Assembly: GCF_015905305.1 (NCBI RefSeq)
Contig: NZ_JADZLQ010000002.1
Coordinates: forward strand, 372,001 to 436,000
Source: Pinirhizobacter soli
GTDB lineage: Bacteria > Pseudomonadota > Gammaproteobacteria > Xanthomonadales > Rhodanobacteraceae
Length of the DNA stretch: 64,000 bases
Direction of reading: 5' to 3'
The notes under the pieces are model-generated. The model did no database searches, was not told the DNA's origin, and worked only from the letters and a program-made list of their open reading frames with translations. Of the stretch, positions 27,654 through 35,659 are shown piece after piece. Within the stretch, counting starts at the first letter, position 1; every line of letters starts with the position of its first letter. A program made the translations under genes and the position numbers.

Positions 27654-28652
27654 TCAGTGATCCTCCAGTGTCTTGAAGCGCGCGATGATGGCCGAACGCT
27701 CGCGCGCGGCCATGCGGAAGTCCACTGGCGCCAGTCGCGCATCGAGGTCGGGGGGAAGACCCATCTGCACCTGGCGCGCATCGGGCTTGCTGCCCGGTAC
27801 CGTCACGATGGTCTTGAAGCGGGCATAGATGCGCGCGGCATCGGGCGAGGCAAGGTAGTCGAGGAAGCGCGTGGCCGCGGCTTTATTCTTCGACGCCTTC
27901 ATGATCGCGGAGCCTTCCAGTTCATAGCCAACATTATCCGATGGCACCACCATGGTCACCGGGTATCCGGCATCGATCGACTGCAGCGCCACGAACGCCA
28001 GCGACACGCCGATGGCATATTCCCCGGTGCGGGCAAGCTTGCAGGGACTCGAGCCCGACGGCGTGTACTGCGCCACGTTCTCACCGATCTTTCCCAGCAG
28101 CGCCCAGCCGCGTTCGCCCATCAGCTGGGTGATCGCCGACACCTGCATGAAACCCACCCCCGAGGACGCCGCATCGGGCATCACTACTTCGCCGCGGTAG
28201 ACCGGCTTTGCCAGGTCCTGCCAAGTCCTGGGCATCGGCAGATGGCGCGACGCCAATGCCTCGGTGTTGACGCAGAACGCGGTGACGTAACCCGTCGGCG
28301 CATACCAGGTGGCATCGCGGTATCGCGCCGGCATCGCATCGATGCGGGGCGATGAAAGGGGAGCCAACAACCCTGCCAGGCGGGGATCGAGCAGGCTCGA
28401 CACGGCCTGGCCCCATACCACGTCGTTGCGCGGGGCCGCGGACTCGGCCAACAAGCGCGCAGCGAGGTCGCCCGTGGACAGGCGCATGACGTTGATGGTG
28501 AGGTCGGGCAGCGCCTTGTGCGCGCCTTCCAGATAGGCGGCTATCTCGTCTTCCTCCAAGGCTGAGTAGACGGTGAGCGTCTGGGCGCGTAGCGTGGCCG
28601 GGGCCAGCAGGCAAAGGAAGAAAATCCCAGTGATCGTGCCGCGGATGCCCAT
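27654..28652 (-). CDS. ABC substrate-binding protein, PhnS-like
   Basis: A 332-residue periplasmic binding protein with signal peptide (GIRGTITGIFFLCLLAPATLRAQ). TLTVYSALEEDEIAAYLEGAH begins the mature domain, as in iron and aminoethylphosphonate binding proteins of ABC class 1. NVMRLSTGDLAARLLAE, NDVVWGQAVSSLL and TGEYAIGVSLAFVALQSIDAGYPV are further family features. No Tyr pair diagnostic for iron binding is evident, which favours an organic phosphate or amine ligand. An in-frame ATG 18 codons upstream would displace the signal peptide. It is the first gene of the operon that ends with eutC. Confidence 0.85.
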   Translation of the reverse strand: MGIRGTITGIFFLCLLAPATLRAQTLTVYSALEEDEIAAYLEGAHKALPDLTINVMRLSTGDLAARLLAESAAPRNDVVWGQAVSSLLDPRLAGLLAPLSSPRIDAMPARYRDATWYAPTGYVTAFCVNTEALASRHLPMPRTWQDLAKPVYRGEVVMPDAASSGVGFMQVSAITQLMGERGWALLGKIGENVAQYTPSGSSPCKLARTGEYAIGVSLAFVALQSIDAGYPVTMVVPSDNVGYELEGSAIMKASKNKAAATRFLDYLASPDAARIYARFKTIVTVPGSKPDARQVQMGLPPDLDARLAPVDFRMAARERSAIIARFKTLEDH

Positions 28653-28815
28653 CGAAGACCTGCCCAGGACGGCCGCCGTGGCCGTAGTGGATTTGTAACA
28701 CGCCAATGTGGCAATTTGTGGACTATTGCCAAAATTGGGCGAAGATCTGGCAAACCGCCCGCCCGGATGTCATCATGACTGCTGGCAAGGAAAAAAGCCC
28801 CCGGAGCACCCATCG
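28653..28815. promoter_or_regulatory. Divergent promoter region of the ethanolamine locus
   Basis: The 163 bases lie between the start codons of the binding-protein gene and the phosphatase gene and must contain promoters in both directions. Around 28690-28740 the sequence is clearly more A+T-rich than the genes. I could not assign -35 and -10 boxes with confidence. The inverted repeat listed separately lies centrally. No cobalamin riboswitch element was recognised. Confidence 0.6.
28709..28731. promoter_or_regulatory. Candidate operator: perfect TGGCAAT inverted repeat
   Basis: TGGCAAT (28709-28715) and ATTGCCA (28725-28731) are exact inverted copies separated by nine bases. Weaker flanking half-sites (GCCAAT near 28702, ATTGGGC near 28734) extend the symmetry. 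The spacing fits a dimeric regulator bound over about one helical turn and a half. The obvious candidate is the DeoR-type protein of the same operon. The assignment rests on position and symmetry only. Confidence 0.6.
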
Positions 28816-29619
28816 ATGTCAAACCTTCGCCGAGGCGCCGCCCCGGATGCCGTGACGGCGCCTGGCATGGCCGCCTTCGCCGGCCACCTGGCCGATCTAG
28901 CCCGCGAGATCTCGCTCTCCGCCTTCCGGCGCGACCTGCACGTACAGCATAAAGCCGACGACAGCCCAGTGACGGCCATCGATCGCAGCATCGAAGCCAT
29001 GATCCGGCGCGAGATCGCCACCGCCTTCCCCGACCACGGCATCCTGGGCGAGGAACACGGCCGCGCCCATCTGGACGCCGAGCATGTCTGGGTGGTGGAT
29101 CCGATCGACGGCACACGCAGCTTCATTTCCGGCTGGCCGCTATGGGGAACGCTGATTGCCCTGCTCCACCATGGCAAGCCGGTGCTGGGGTTGGTGGACA
29201 TTCCCTTCCTGGACGAGCGCTGGACCGGTGCACCCGGCCAGGCCACGCTCTACAACGGCCGGCCCGTGCAAACGCGCGACTGCCGCACGTTGGCCGATGC
29301 CACCGTGTATTGCACGTCGCCGGACATATTTACGCCCGACGAGCGCGCAGCCTTCGAGCGCGTTACCGCCGCGGCGCAGACCCGCCGTTTTGGCGGCGAT
29401 TGCTACAGTTACGCGATGCTGGCCTCAGGCCACCTCGATGCCGTGGTCGAAGCGCAGTTGCAACCCTATGACTACCTTTCGCTGGCGCCCGTGATCGAGG
29501 GTGCCGGCGGCGTGATCACCGGCTGGCACGGCGAGCCGCTGGGCATGGAGGGCAGCGGCCGCGTAGTGGCTGCTGCCACCCCGGAGCTGCACCGCCAGAT
29601 ACTGGAAAAACTCGCGTGA
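28816..29619 (+). CDS. Inositol-monophosphatase-family phosphatase
   Basis: A 267-residue, metal-dependent phosphomonoesterase in the cytoplasm. KADDSPVTAIDRSIE (about 47-61), GILGEEHG (about 76-83) and WVVDPIDGTRSFISG (about 95-109) are the three metal-binding motifs of the family, and GGDCYSYAMLASGHLDAVVE precedes the last Asp-containing motif, where the expected WD is replaced by YDYLSLAPVIEGAGG. It looks most like histidinol-phosphatase-type members, but no his genes are near. The gene overlaps the phospholipase C gene and diverges from the eutBC operon, so dephosphorylation of phosphoethanolamine or phosphocholine is a reasonable inference. Confidence 0.85.
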   Translation: MSNLRRGAAPDAVTAPGMAAFAGHLADLAREISLSAFRRDLHVQHKADDSPVTAIDRSIEAMIRREIATAFPDHGILGEEHGRAHLDAEHVWVVDPIDGTRSFISGWPLWGTLIALLHHGKPVLGLVDIPFLDERWTGAPGQATLYNGRPVQTRDCRTLADATVYCTSPDIFTPDERAAFERVTAAAQTRRFGGDCYSYAMLASGHLDAVVEAQLQPYDYLSLAPVIEGAGGVITGWHGEPLGMEGSGRVVAAATPELHRQILEKLA

Positions 29620-31703
29620 CCGATCACGGCCGCCGCCGGTTCCTATCGGCGTCGGCCGCAGCCGCGGCAGCGGCCATGCTGCCGCCGGCCATCGCACGGG
29701 CCCTGGCCATCCCCGCCCGGCGCAGCACCGGCAGCATCTCCGATGTACGCCACGTGGTGATCCTGATGCAGGAGAACCGCTCTTTCGATCACTACTTTGG
29801 ATTGATGCGCGGCGTACGTGGCTTCGGCGATCCGCGCCCGCTGCTGTTTCCCGACGGCAGCCCGGTGTGGCGCCAGCCGGCGGCGAGCATCCGCAGCAAA
29901 CTCTACAAGCCGCGCGGCATGGCACCCGACACCACCCACGTGTGGCCGTTCCCGATGGATCCGCGTCGCCATGGCGAGCATCTGCCCGGCACCGACCATG
30001 GCTGGAGCAGCGGTCACCTGGCCTGGAACCAGGGACGCTACGACAGCTGGGTGACGCAGAAGCAGGACCCGCTGACCATGGGCTACCTGCGCCCGGACGA
30101 AGTGGCCTACCACCATGCGCTGGCCCATGCCTTCACCATCTGTGACGCCAACTTCGCCTCGGCGATGTCCGATACCGCGATCAACCGCATGTACCTGTTC
30201 TCCGGCACCGCCGATCCGCGCAATCGCCTAGGGCCACGCGGCAATGGCCCGGGCATCGAGGAGCGGCCGAAGAAGAACGGCTACGGCTGGACCACCTACC
30301 CAGAGCGCCTCGAGCGCGCGGGTGTGAGCTGGCAGCTCTACCAGGGCGGCACGGGCGATCCTGGCGATCCCACCGACAACTTCACCGATAACTCGCTGGA
30401 ATTCTTTGCCGCCTTCCAGGTGGCCGAGGGCGCCGATCCGAACGGTGCGCTGGTGCGCAAGGGCGTGACCAATCGCAGCCTGCGCCAGTTCCGTGCCGAT
30501 GTGCTGGCTGATCGCCTGCCGGCGGTGTCGTATGTGGTGGCACCGTTCAAGTACAGCGAGCATCCCGACGCCAGCCCGAGCGACGGCGCCCTCTACATCG
30601 ATCGCGTGCTCGAGGCGCTCACGGCCAATCCGGATGTGTGGGCCGGCACCGTGTTCATCGTCAATTACGACGAAAACGACGGCCTGTTCGACCACATCGT
30701 GCCGCCGATGCCGCCGCGATCGAGCCAGCAAGGCGCCCATGGCCTGCTGTCTGCATCGCTGCTCGAAGGCCTCGACGATGAGTTCCTGGACCTTGACCGT
30801 TTTCCCAAGGCAAAGAATCCGTTGATCCCGGAAGCCGATCCGGGCGGCGAACAGCCAGTAGGTCTGGGCACGCGGGTGCCGATGATCATCGCCTCGCCGT
30901 GGACGTCCGGTGGCTGGGTCTGCTCGCAGGTATTCGATCACACGTCGGTGCTGCGTTTCCTTGAAAAGCGCTTCGGCGTGGCCGAACCCAACATCAGCCC
31001 ATGGCGCAGGTCGGTCTGCGGCGACCTGACCGCTGCGTTCGATTTCGCCGCCACACCAGCGCCGGCACCTCGTCTGGGCAGGCCCAAGGCCTTGGTCACG
31101 TCGAAGGAGCCGGTGGTGGTGCGCGACGGCGGCCTGCCAGGACAACCCAAGGGCACGCGCCCCTCACGCGCGCTGCCCTATGCCTTCGACGTGCAGATGC
31201 GACGCGACGGCGATCGTGTGCTTTTGGACTTCAGCAACACCGGCGATGCAGGTGTCGCGTTCTACGTCTACGACCATACCCGCGCGGGTGATGCACCTCG
31301 CCGCTATGCATTGGCGGCCGGCGATCGATTCACCGACTACTTCGATGGTCCGCAGCATGCGCTTATTGTGCATGGGCCCAATGGCTTCCTGCGGGAATTT
31401 CGCGGCGACGACAATGGGCCTTCCATAAGCTCAACGGTCGACGGCATGAGGCTATCGATATCGATCACACCTGGCGCCGCCGATGCCGCCGCAACGTTCA
31501 ATGTCCGCGAAGCCTATCTGGACGAAGGAAGGAAGATCGACCTGGCCGATGGCGCGACGCAGACGCTCACCTGGGACCTCATGCCATCGCACGGCTGGCA
31601 CGATGTGTCGGTAAGCGACGACCGCAGCGTGCTTTGGCGCGCGGCCGGTCGAGTGGAGAGTGGCCGCCCTGGCGTAAGCGATCCGCGCATCGGCATGGCC
31701 TGA
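29616..31703 (+). CDS. Phosphocholine-type phospholipase C, Tat-exported
   Basis: A 695-residue enzyme that hydrolyses phospholipids to diacylglycerol and the phosphorylated head group. TDHGRRRFLSASAAAAAAAMLPPA is a Tat signal, spread over residues 2-25. VVILMQENRSFDHYFGLMRGVRGF (about 46-69) is the phosphoesterase signature with the catalytic/metal residues. NYDENDGLFDHIVPP near residue 350 is the second metal motif. Two C-terminal DUF756-type repeats complete the PlcH/PlcN-like architecture. It starts at a GTG (29616-29618) inside the phosphatase stop, so translation is coupled. Haemolytic versus non-haemolytic specificity cannot be read from the sequence. Confidence 0.93.
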   Translation: MTDHGRRRFLSASAAAAAAAMLPPAIARALAIPARRSTGSISDVRHVVILMQENRSFDHYFGLMRGVRGFGDPRPLLFPDGSPVWRQPAASIRSKLYKPRGMAPDTTHVWPFPMDPRRHGEHLPGTDHGWSSGHLAWNQGRYDSWVTQKQDPLTMGYLRPDEVAYHHALAHAFTICDANFASAMSDTAINRMYLFSGTADPRNRLGPRGNGPGIEERPKKNGYGWTTYPERLERAGVSWQLYQGGTGDPGDPTDNFTDNSLEFFAAFQVAEGADPNGALVRKGVTNRSLRQFRADVLADRLPAVSYVVAPFKYSEHPDASPSDGALYIDRVLEALTANPDVWAGTVFIVNYDENDGLFDHIVPPMPPRSSQQGAHGLLSASLLEGLDDEFLDLDRFPKAKNPLIPEADPGGEQPVGLGTRVPMIIASPWTSGGWVCSQVFDHTSVLRFLEKRFGVAEPNISPWRRSVCGDLTAAFDFAATPAPAPRLGRPKALVTSKEPVVVRDGGLPGQPKGTRPSRALPYAFDVQMRRDGDRVLLDFSNTGDAGVAFYVYDHTRAGDAPRRYALAAGDRFTDYFDGPQHALIVHGPNGFLREFRGDDNGPSISSTVDGMRLSISITPGAADAAATFNVREAYLDEGRKIDLADGATQTLTWDLMPSHGWHDVSVSDDRSVLWRAAGRVESGRPGVSDPRIGMA

Positions 31704-31711
31704 AGCCCCGG

Positions 31712-33625
31712 TTATTTACCGGCATTCGTTCCCATGGAAACCACCGGCAGGTCGATGCGGCTTTCAGCGCCCGGCCCGTGCCATACCGTCTGCGTGGCAC
31801 GGCGATAGTCAGCCGGCTTGGCATTGAAAATATTATCGACGTACGTTTGTGGGTTGCGATCGTAAAGCGGGAACCAGCTGGACTGCACCTGCACCATGAT
31901 GCGGTGCCCGGGCAGGAATACGTGGTTGGACGTGGGCAGCGCGAAGGTATATTCCTGCGGCGTGTTGGCCGGGATCGGCTTTGGCTTGTCCAGCCCTTGC
32001 CGGTAGCGCCCGCGGAAGATGTCCCCTGCCACCATCAACTGGAAGCCGCCCATCTCCGGCTGCGCTGCCACCTGGCCGGGATAGACATCGATCAGCTTGA
32101 CCACCCAGTCGCTGTCGGTACCGGAGGTCGACGCCACCAGATGCGCCACGGGCGAGCCCGCGATCGCCACCGGCGCATCGAGCATGTCGGTGGTGAAGGT
32201 AAGCACGTCGGTACGGTCGGAGAACATCCGCTGGTCGGTGGTGAGCCAATGCCGCCAGGGATCGCCCGAGGCATGTACCGGGCGCGGCACGAACGGCACG
32301 GGCTTGGCAGGATCGGAAACATACTGGTCGCCGCCCTTTTCCTTTGGCTTGGCGAAGGAAAGCGATGAGCCGGCGCCCAGGTACAACGGACGTTCGCAAG
32401 CGCCCTCGCAACCGGGCCAGGATGGAAGTTTCTGCCAACGGTTGCTGCCGGTCTGGTAGGCGGTGACCGGCGCGATCGATACGTTCGGTGCATCGTCCTT
32501 GAGATAGCGCGCAAGGAACGGCCGCAGCACGTCCTGGCGGAAGGACAACCCGGTGTCGCTGCCGAATTTCACGGCGCCAAGGCTACTGGCTTCGCCGATT
32601 TCCTGGCCGTGATGCCAGGGCCCGATCACCAGGAACACCATGTCGTTGCCTGTGTCCTTGGGTTTGATCGCCCGGTACACGGCCATCGCACCGTAGATGT
32701 CTTCCTGGTCCCATAGCGAGTGCACCAACATCGTGGGCACCTTCAACGGCTCCTTGGCCAGCAGCTTGTCCAGGGCCTGGTCCTGCCAGAACGCGTCGTA
32801 GGCGGGATGGGCCACGATCTTCCGCCAGAAGCCCAACTGGTCCATGCCGTGGGCGCGGGCGATATCGCCGGCCGAACCTCCAGACAGGTAGGAGGCGTAG
32901 TCGTCGAAGTCGTTGGTGAACCAACCTTCGCCCTCGCCGCGCACCGACTGGTGATCCAGGATGTAGGCCAGCATGGTCTGGCGGAAGGCGCCGTTGTGGA
33001 ACCAATCGTCCCCGCGCCAGCCGTCCACCATCGGGTTCATCGGCACCGACACCTTCAGCGCCGGGTGCGGGTTCACCAGCGCCATCAGTGGCTCGAAGCC
33101 ATCGTAGGAAATGCCCAGCGTGCCGACCTTGCCGTTGGATTCGGGGACGTTCTTCACCAACCAGTCGATGGTGTCGTAGGTATCGGTGGACTCATCCACC
33201 GGCGTGGGATTTTGCGGCCCGCGCAGCGGCCGGTTCATGACGAAATCCCCTTCCGAGGCATATTTGCCGCGGATGTCCTGCAGCACGCGGATGTAGCCGT
33301 CCTGCACGATGATGTCGGCAGCGTTGTCGTAGCCGGCCAGCACCATCTCCAGGCTGCCGCTCACCGCGCGGCTGGCCATGGCCGATGCGCTGTAAGGCGT
33401 GCGCGTTAGTAGCATCGCCGCGCGTTTGGCGCCCTTGGGCACCAGGATCACCGTATGCAGTTTCGCGCCGTCGCGCATGGGGATCATCACGTCGCGCTTT
33501 TCAAAATCCATGCCCTGGGTGGGGGCAACGAAGTGCGCCGGCGTTTCGTCGGGCAGCGCGCTGTACTGGGTCGCCTGCAGCGAAGTGGCGGCAAGGCCGA
33601 GGGCGAGCAATAGCAGGCGGCGCAT
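31712..33625 (-). CDS. Exported CocE/NonD-family hydrolase (alpha-amino-acid ester hydrolase-like)
   Basis: A 637-residue serine hydrolase with signal peptide (RRLLLLALGLAATSLQA). The N-terminal alpha/beta hydrolase domain has VMIPMRDGAKLHTVILVPKG, TRTPYSASAMA and GTLGISYDGFEPLMALVNPHP, where GISYDG is the GxSYxG nucleophile motif. GPWHHGQEIGEASSLG holds a catalytic-type His. A jelly-roll C-terminal domain ends with QVQSSWFPLYDRNPQT. This is the order seen in alpha-amino-acid ester hydrolases and glutaryl-7-ACA acylases. The natural substrate is probably an amino-acid ester or small peptide. It converges on the phospholipase gene. Confidence 0.88.
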   Translation of the reverse strand: MRRLLLLALGLAATSLQATQYSALPDETPAHFVAPTQGMDFEKRDVMIPMRDGAKLHTVILVPKGAKRAAMLLTRTPYSASAMASRAVSGSLEMVLAGYDNAADIIVQDGYIRVLQDIRGKYASEGDFVMNRPLRGPQNPTPVDESTDTYDTIDWLVKNVPESNGKVGTLGISYDGFEPLMALVNPHPALKVSVPMNPMVDGWRGDDWFHNGAFRQTMLAYILDHQSVRGEGEGWFTNDFDDYASYLSGGSAGDIARAHGMDQLGFWRKIVAHPAYDAFWQDQALDKLLAKEPLKVPTMLVHSLWDQEDIYGAMAVYRAIKPKDTGNDMVFLVIGPWHHGQEIGEASSLGAVKFGSDTGLSFRQDVLRPFLARYLKDDAPNVSIAPVTAYQTGSNRWQKLPSWPGCEGACERPLYLGAGSSLSFAKPKEKGGDQYVSDPAKPVPFVPRPVHASGDPWRHWLTTDQRMFSDRTDVLTFTTDMLDAPVAIAGSPVAHLVASTSGTDSDWVVKLIDVYPGQVAAQPEMGGFQLMVAGDIFRGRYRQGLDKPKPIPANTPQEYTFALPTSNHVFLPGHRIMVQVQSSWFPLYDRNPQTYVDNIFNAKPADYRRATQTVWHGPGAESRIDLPVVSMGTNAGK

Positions 33626-33764
33626 GGCTTGACTCCAGTAGACGTGCGAGCATCGTGTGGTATTTTGGGCACAGTTGCAATTCTGTGGCGTTACCTGTTC
33701 ATGACACGGCGCCCATCGCGCTGGATATTGATTGAACCCGCAGGCGAGTTGATAGACTGGGTGG

Positions 33765-34574
33765 ATGTCCGATCACGACGTGACACCAGTAGCCCAGGCA
33801 CTGGCGGCCATTGCCGATGCGCAATGCCGGGCGGCGATGCGCGCGCTGGGCAACGTGGAAGACCGGCACGACGGCGTGCACCAGGCGCGCAAGGCAATCC
33901 GCCGCCTCCGTGCCACCTTGATCCTTTGCCGCAAGGCCTTCGGCGACGCGCTGCTGCCCGTCGACCGCGACCTGCAGCGCCTGGCATCGAGCCTTTCCTC
34001 GCTGCGCGATGCCCAGGCCGTGATCGGCACGGCGGAGAAACTCGCCACCGACGGGCACGATGAATGGCTTGCCGTGGCCGATGCACTACGGCGCCGGCGC
34101 GACACCCTGCTGGACGATGCGCTGGCCAAGGACCCGGGGTTCAAGCGACGCTGCCATCAGTTGCGCGCGGCCCGCCAGGCCATCTCGGCGCTGCCATGGT
34201 CGCAATTGCGCGCGAAAACCTTGCGCAAGGCCTGGGAGAAGACAACCAGCAAGGTCGATGAGCTGGCCGAAGAACATGCCGCAAGGCCCACGGCCGCCAG
34301 CCTGCATCGCTGGCGCCGCCGCGTACGTCGCCAGCGCCTGCAACTGGAAACCCTGCGCAAGCTGCACAAGAAGGTCGGGCCGCACGCTGCCGCGCATCTC
34401 CCGCACAAGGGAAAAACGCTGCACGAATTGACGAAGCTGGCCGAGCAACTGGGATTCCGCCAGGACCTGCAGGTATTGCGCTCCGCCCTGGTGCAAGTGG
34501 CCGACCCGGCCCGCCTGCCCCATCTGCGCGGCCGCATCCGCGACGAGCTCAAACCCGGTAGCCGCGGCGGCTGA
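33765..34574 (+). CDS. CHAD-domain protein
   Basis: A 269-residue helical, strongly basic protein. HDGVHQARKAIRRLRATLILCRKAF (about 28-52) is the hallmark of CHAD domains, and a second half-repeat with LHRWRRRVRRQRLQLETLRKL (about 182-202) is present. CHAD domains bind polyphosphate; many sit beside CYTH phosphatases or polyphosphate kinases, which are not seen here. The gene ends exactly where the convergent GIY-YIG-like gene ends, sharing the palindromic TGATCA. Confidence 0.9.
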   Translation: MSDHDVTPVAQALAAIADAQCRAAMRALGNVEDRHDGVHQARKAIRRLRATLILCRKAFGDALLPVDRDLQRLASSLSSLRDAQAVIGTAEKLATDGHDEWLAVADALRRRRDTLLDDALAKDPGFKRRCHQLRAARQAISALPWSQLRAKTLRKAWEKTTSKVDELAEEHAARPTAASLHRWRRRVRRQRLQLETLRKLHKKVGPHAAAHLPHKGKTLHELTKLAEQLGFRQDLQVLRSALVQVADPARLPHLRGRIRDELKPGSRGG

Positions 34575-35180
34575 TCACCCGCCGCCAAACCGGTACCAGC
34601 GCGCCACCTCGGCGCTGACATGGGCGTCCACCGCAAGCCCGATGCGGTCACACATATCCAGGGTGTCCACCAGCACGCGCTCAACCTCCGCGGCATCGGC
34701 CCCATGTGCCCGGGCGTCCCGGGCCATGTCATGCAGGCGGCTGGACCAGTCATAGAGCGCGTCCGCCCGCTGCCGGATGCGATCAAGCAACCAGGGCCGT
34801 AACGGCGCCGCTACCTCGTGGCCACCCTCGGCAGCCAATTGCGCCGCCAGCGCGTGGACACCAGGAGACACCCCGCGATACCACTCGGTTTTCCCCGCCG
34901 CGGCTTCGCGAACCACCAGGGGCGCCACGCAACGGTCCGGGCTAAATTCCTCGATCAGGGCACGCTCGATCCGGCGTGCCTCCTTCACGTAGTCCACGGC
35001 CACCAGCATGCCCCGGTCAAGATCGAAGAAATCGAAGAAGCGACGGTGCAGGTCGTTGAAACGCGTGAAGGGATCCCGGGAGAAACCCACCTTCAGCACG
35101 TCTTCGTCGCGGCAGGGCAGCACGTAAACATAGGCGCGTCCGCGCGAGGCGAAGCGGGGATGGCCGGGATCGGATTCCAT
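34575..35180 (-). CDS. GIY-YIG nuclease-like protein
   Basis: A 201-residue soluble protein. The N-terminal part AYVYVLPCRDEDVLKVGFSRDP (about residues 16-37) aligns with the GIY-YIG/T5orf172 core, followed by the Arg of FTRFNDLHRR and the Glu of ARRIERALIEEFSPDR. The first Tyr of the second motif is replaced (LKVG). The C-terminal 100 residues are helical with no recognised domain. It could be a structure-specific nuclease or an inactive DNA-binding relative. A start 22 codons upstream is possible but unconserved by appearance. Confidence 0.65.
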   Translation of the reverse strand: MESDPGHPRFASRGRAYVYVLPCRDEDVLKVGFSRDPFTRFNDLHRRFFDFFDLDRGMLVAVDYVKEARRIERALIEEFSPDRCVAPLVVREAAAGKTEWYRGVSPGVHALAAQLAAEGGHEVAAPLRPWLLDRIRQRADALYDWSSRLHDMARDARAHGADAAEVERVLVDTLDMCDRIGLAVDAHVSAEVARWYRFGGG

Positions 35181-35289
35181 GCTTGTGAATTCTAGGACCG
35201 GATGCGTCGTGGACTGAACAAACCCATGACGCGGTGCACATTGCACCGGGGTGAATCTCCCTCCATGATGCCCGCCGGGGAGGGACGTG

Positions 35290-35640
35290 ATGACCGATGT
35301 TCATGCACATGATGCCGATGCTCACGCAGATCCGGCGCCAGCAAACACATCAAGGCATTACGGTGTATCAACATCGCAAATAGTTGCACCGATGGTCATC
35401 TACGAAATTCCCTTCGAACCGGCGGATTCCGCCGACTGGCACGTGGACATATCCACGGACGGCCGCAGGAACTTCGACTCCCGCCAGGCTGCCCTTGCCT
35501 TTGCCCGCGAGTCGGCAAAGGCTCGCGAAGTGAAATCCGGCGTTACCGCCTGCATCTGCATCCAGGGTGGTGACGGGCGCTGGCGCAGCTTCGATCCACA
35601 ATTGGACCCTATCGTGCCCGGCGCGGATATCCTTGGCTGA
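35290..35640 (+). CDS. Hypothetical protein, DUF2188-like
   Basis: A 116-residue protein. A GGAGGG ribosome-binding site shortly before the ATG at 35290 decides the start. The first 35 residues are rich in His, Asp and Ala (HAHDADAHADPAPA) and look unstructured. The rest (WHVDISTDGRRNFDSRQAALAFARESAKAREV) resembles DUF2188-type small proteins, in which a short strand-turn-strand unit precedes a helix. A shorter product from the ATG at 35392 is also possible. Function is unknown. Confidence 0.6.
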   Translation: MTDVHAHDADAHADPAPANTSRHYGVSTSQIVAPMVIYEIPFEPADSADWHVDISTDGRRNFDSRQAALAFARESAKAREVKSGVTACICIQGGDGRWRSFDPQLDPIVPGADILG

Positions 35641-35659
35641 CGTTGGAACCGCGGCGCCC

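Noticed and set aside
24944-28652. Assignment of the importer to 2-aminoethylphosphonate
   Set aside because: The subunits resemble that type, but no phosphonatase or aminotransferase gene is present and the operon continues into eutBC. The name is used only as a likeness.
28653-28815. Cobalamin riboswitch expected for a B12-dependent enzyme
   Set aside because: No B12-box-like stretch or folded leader was found, and the gap is too short for a complete riboswitch in addition to both promoters.
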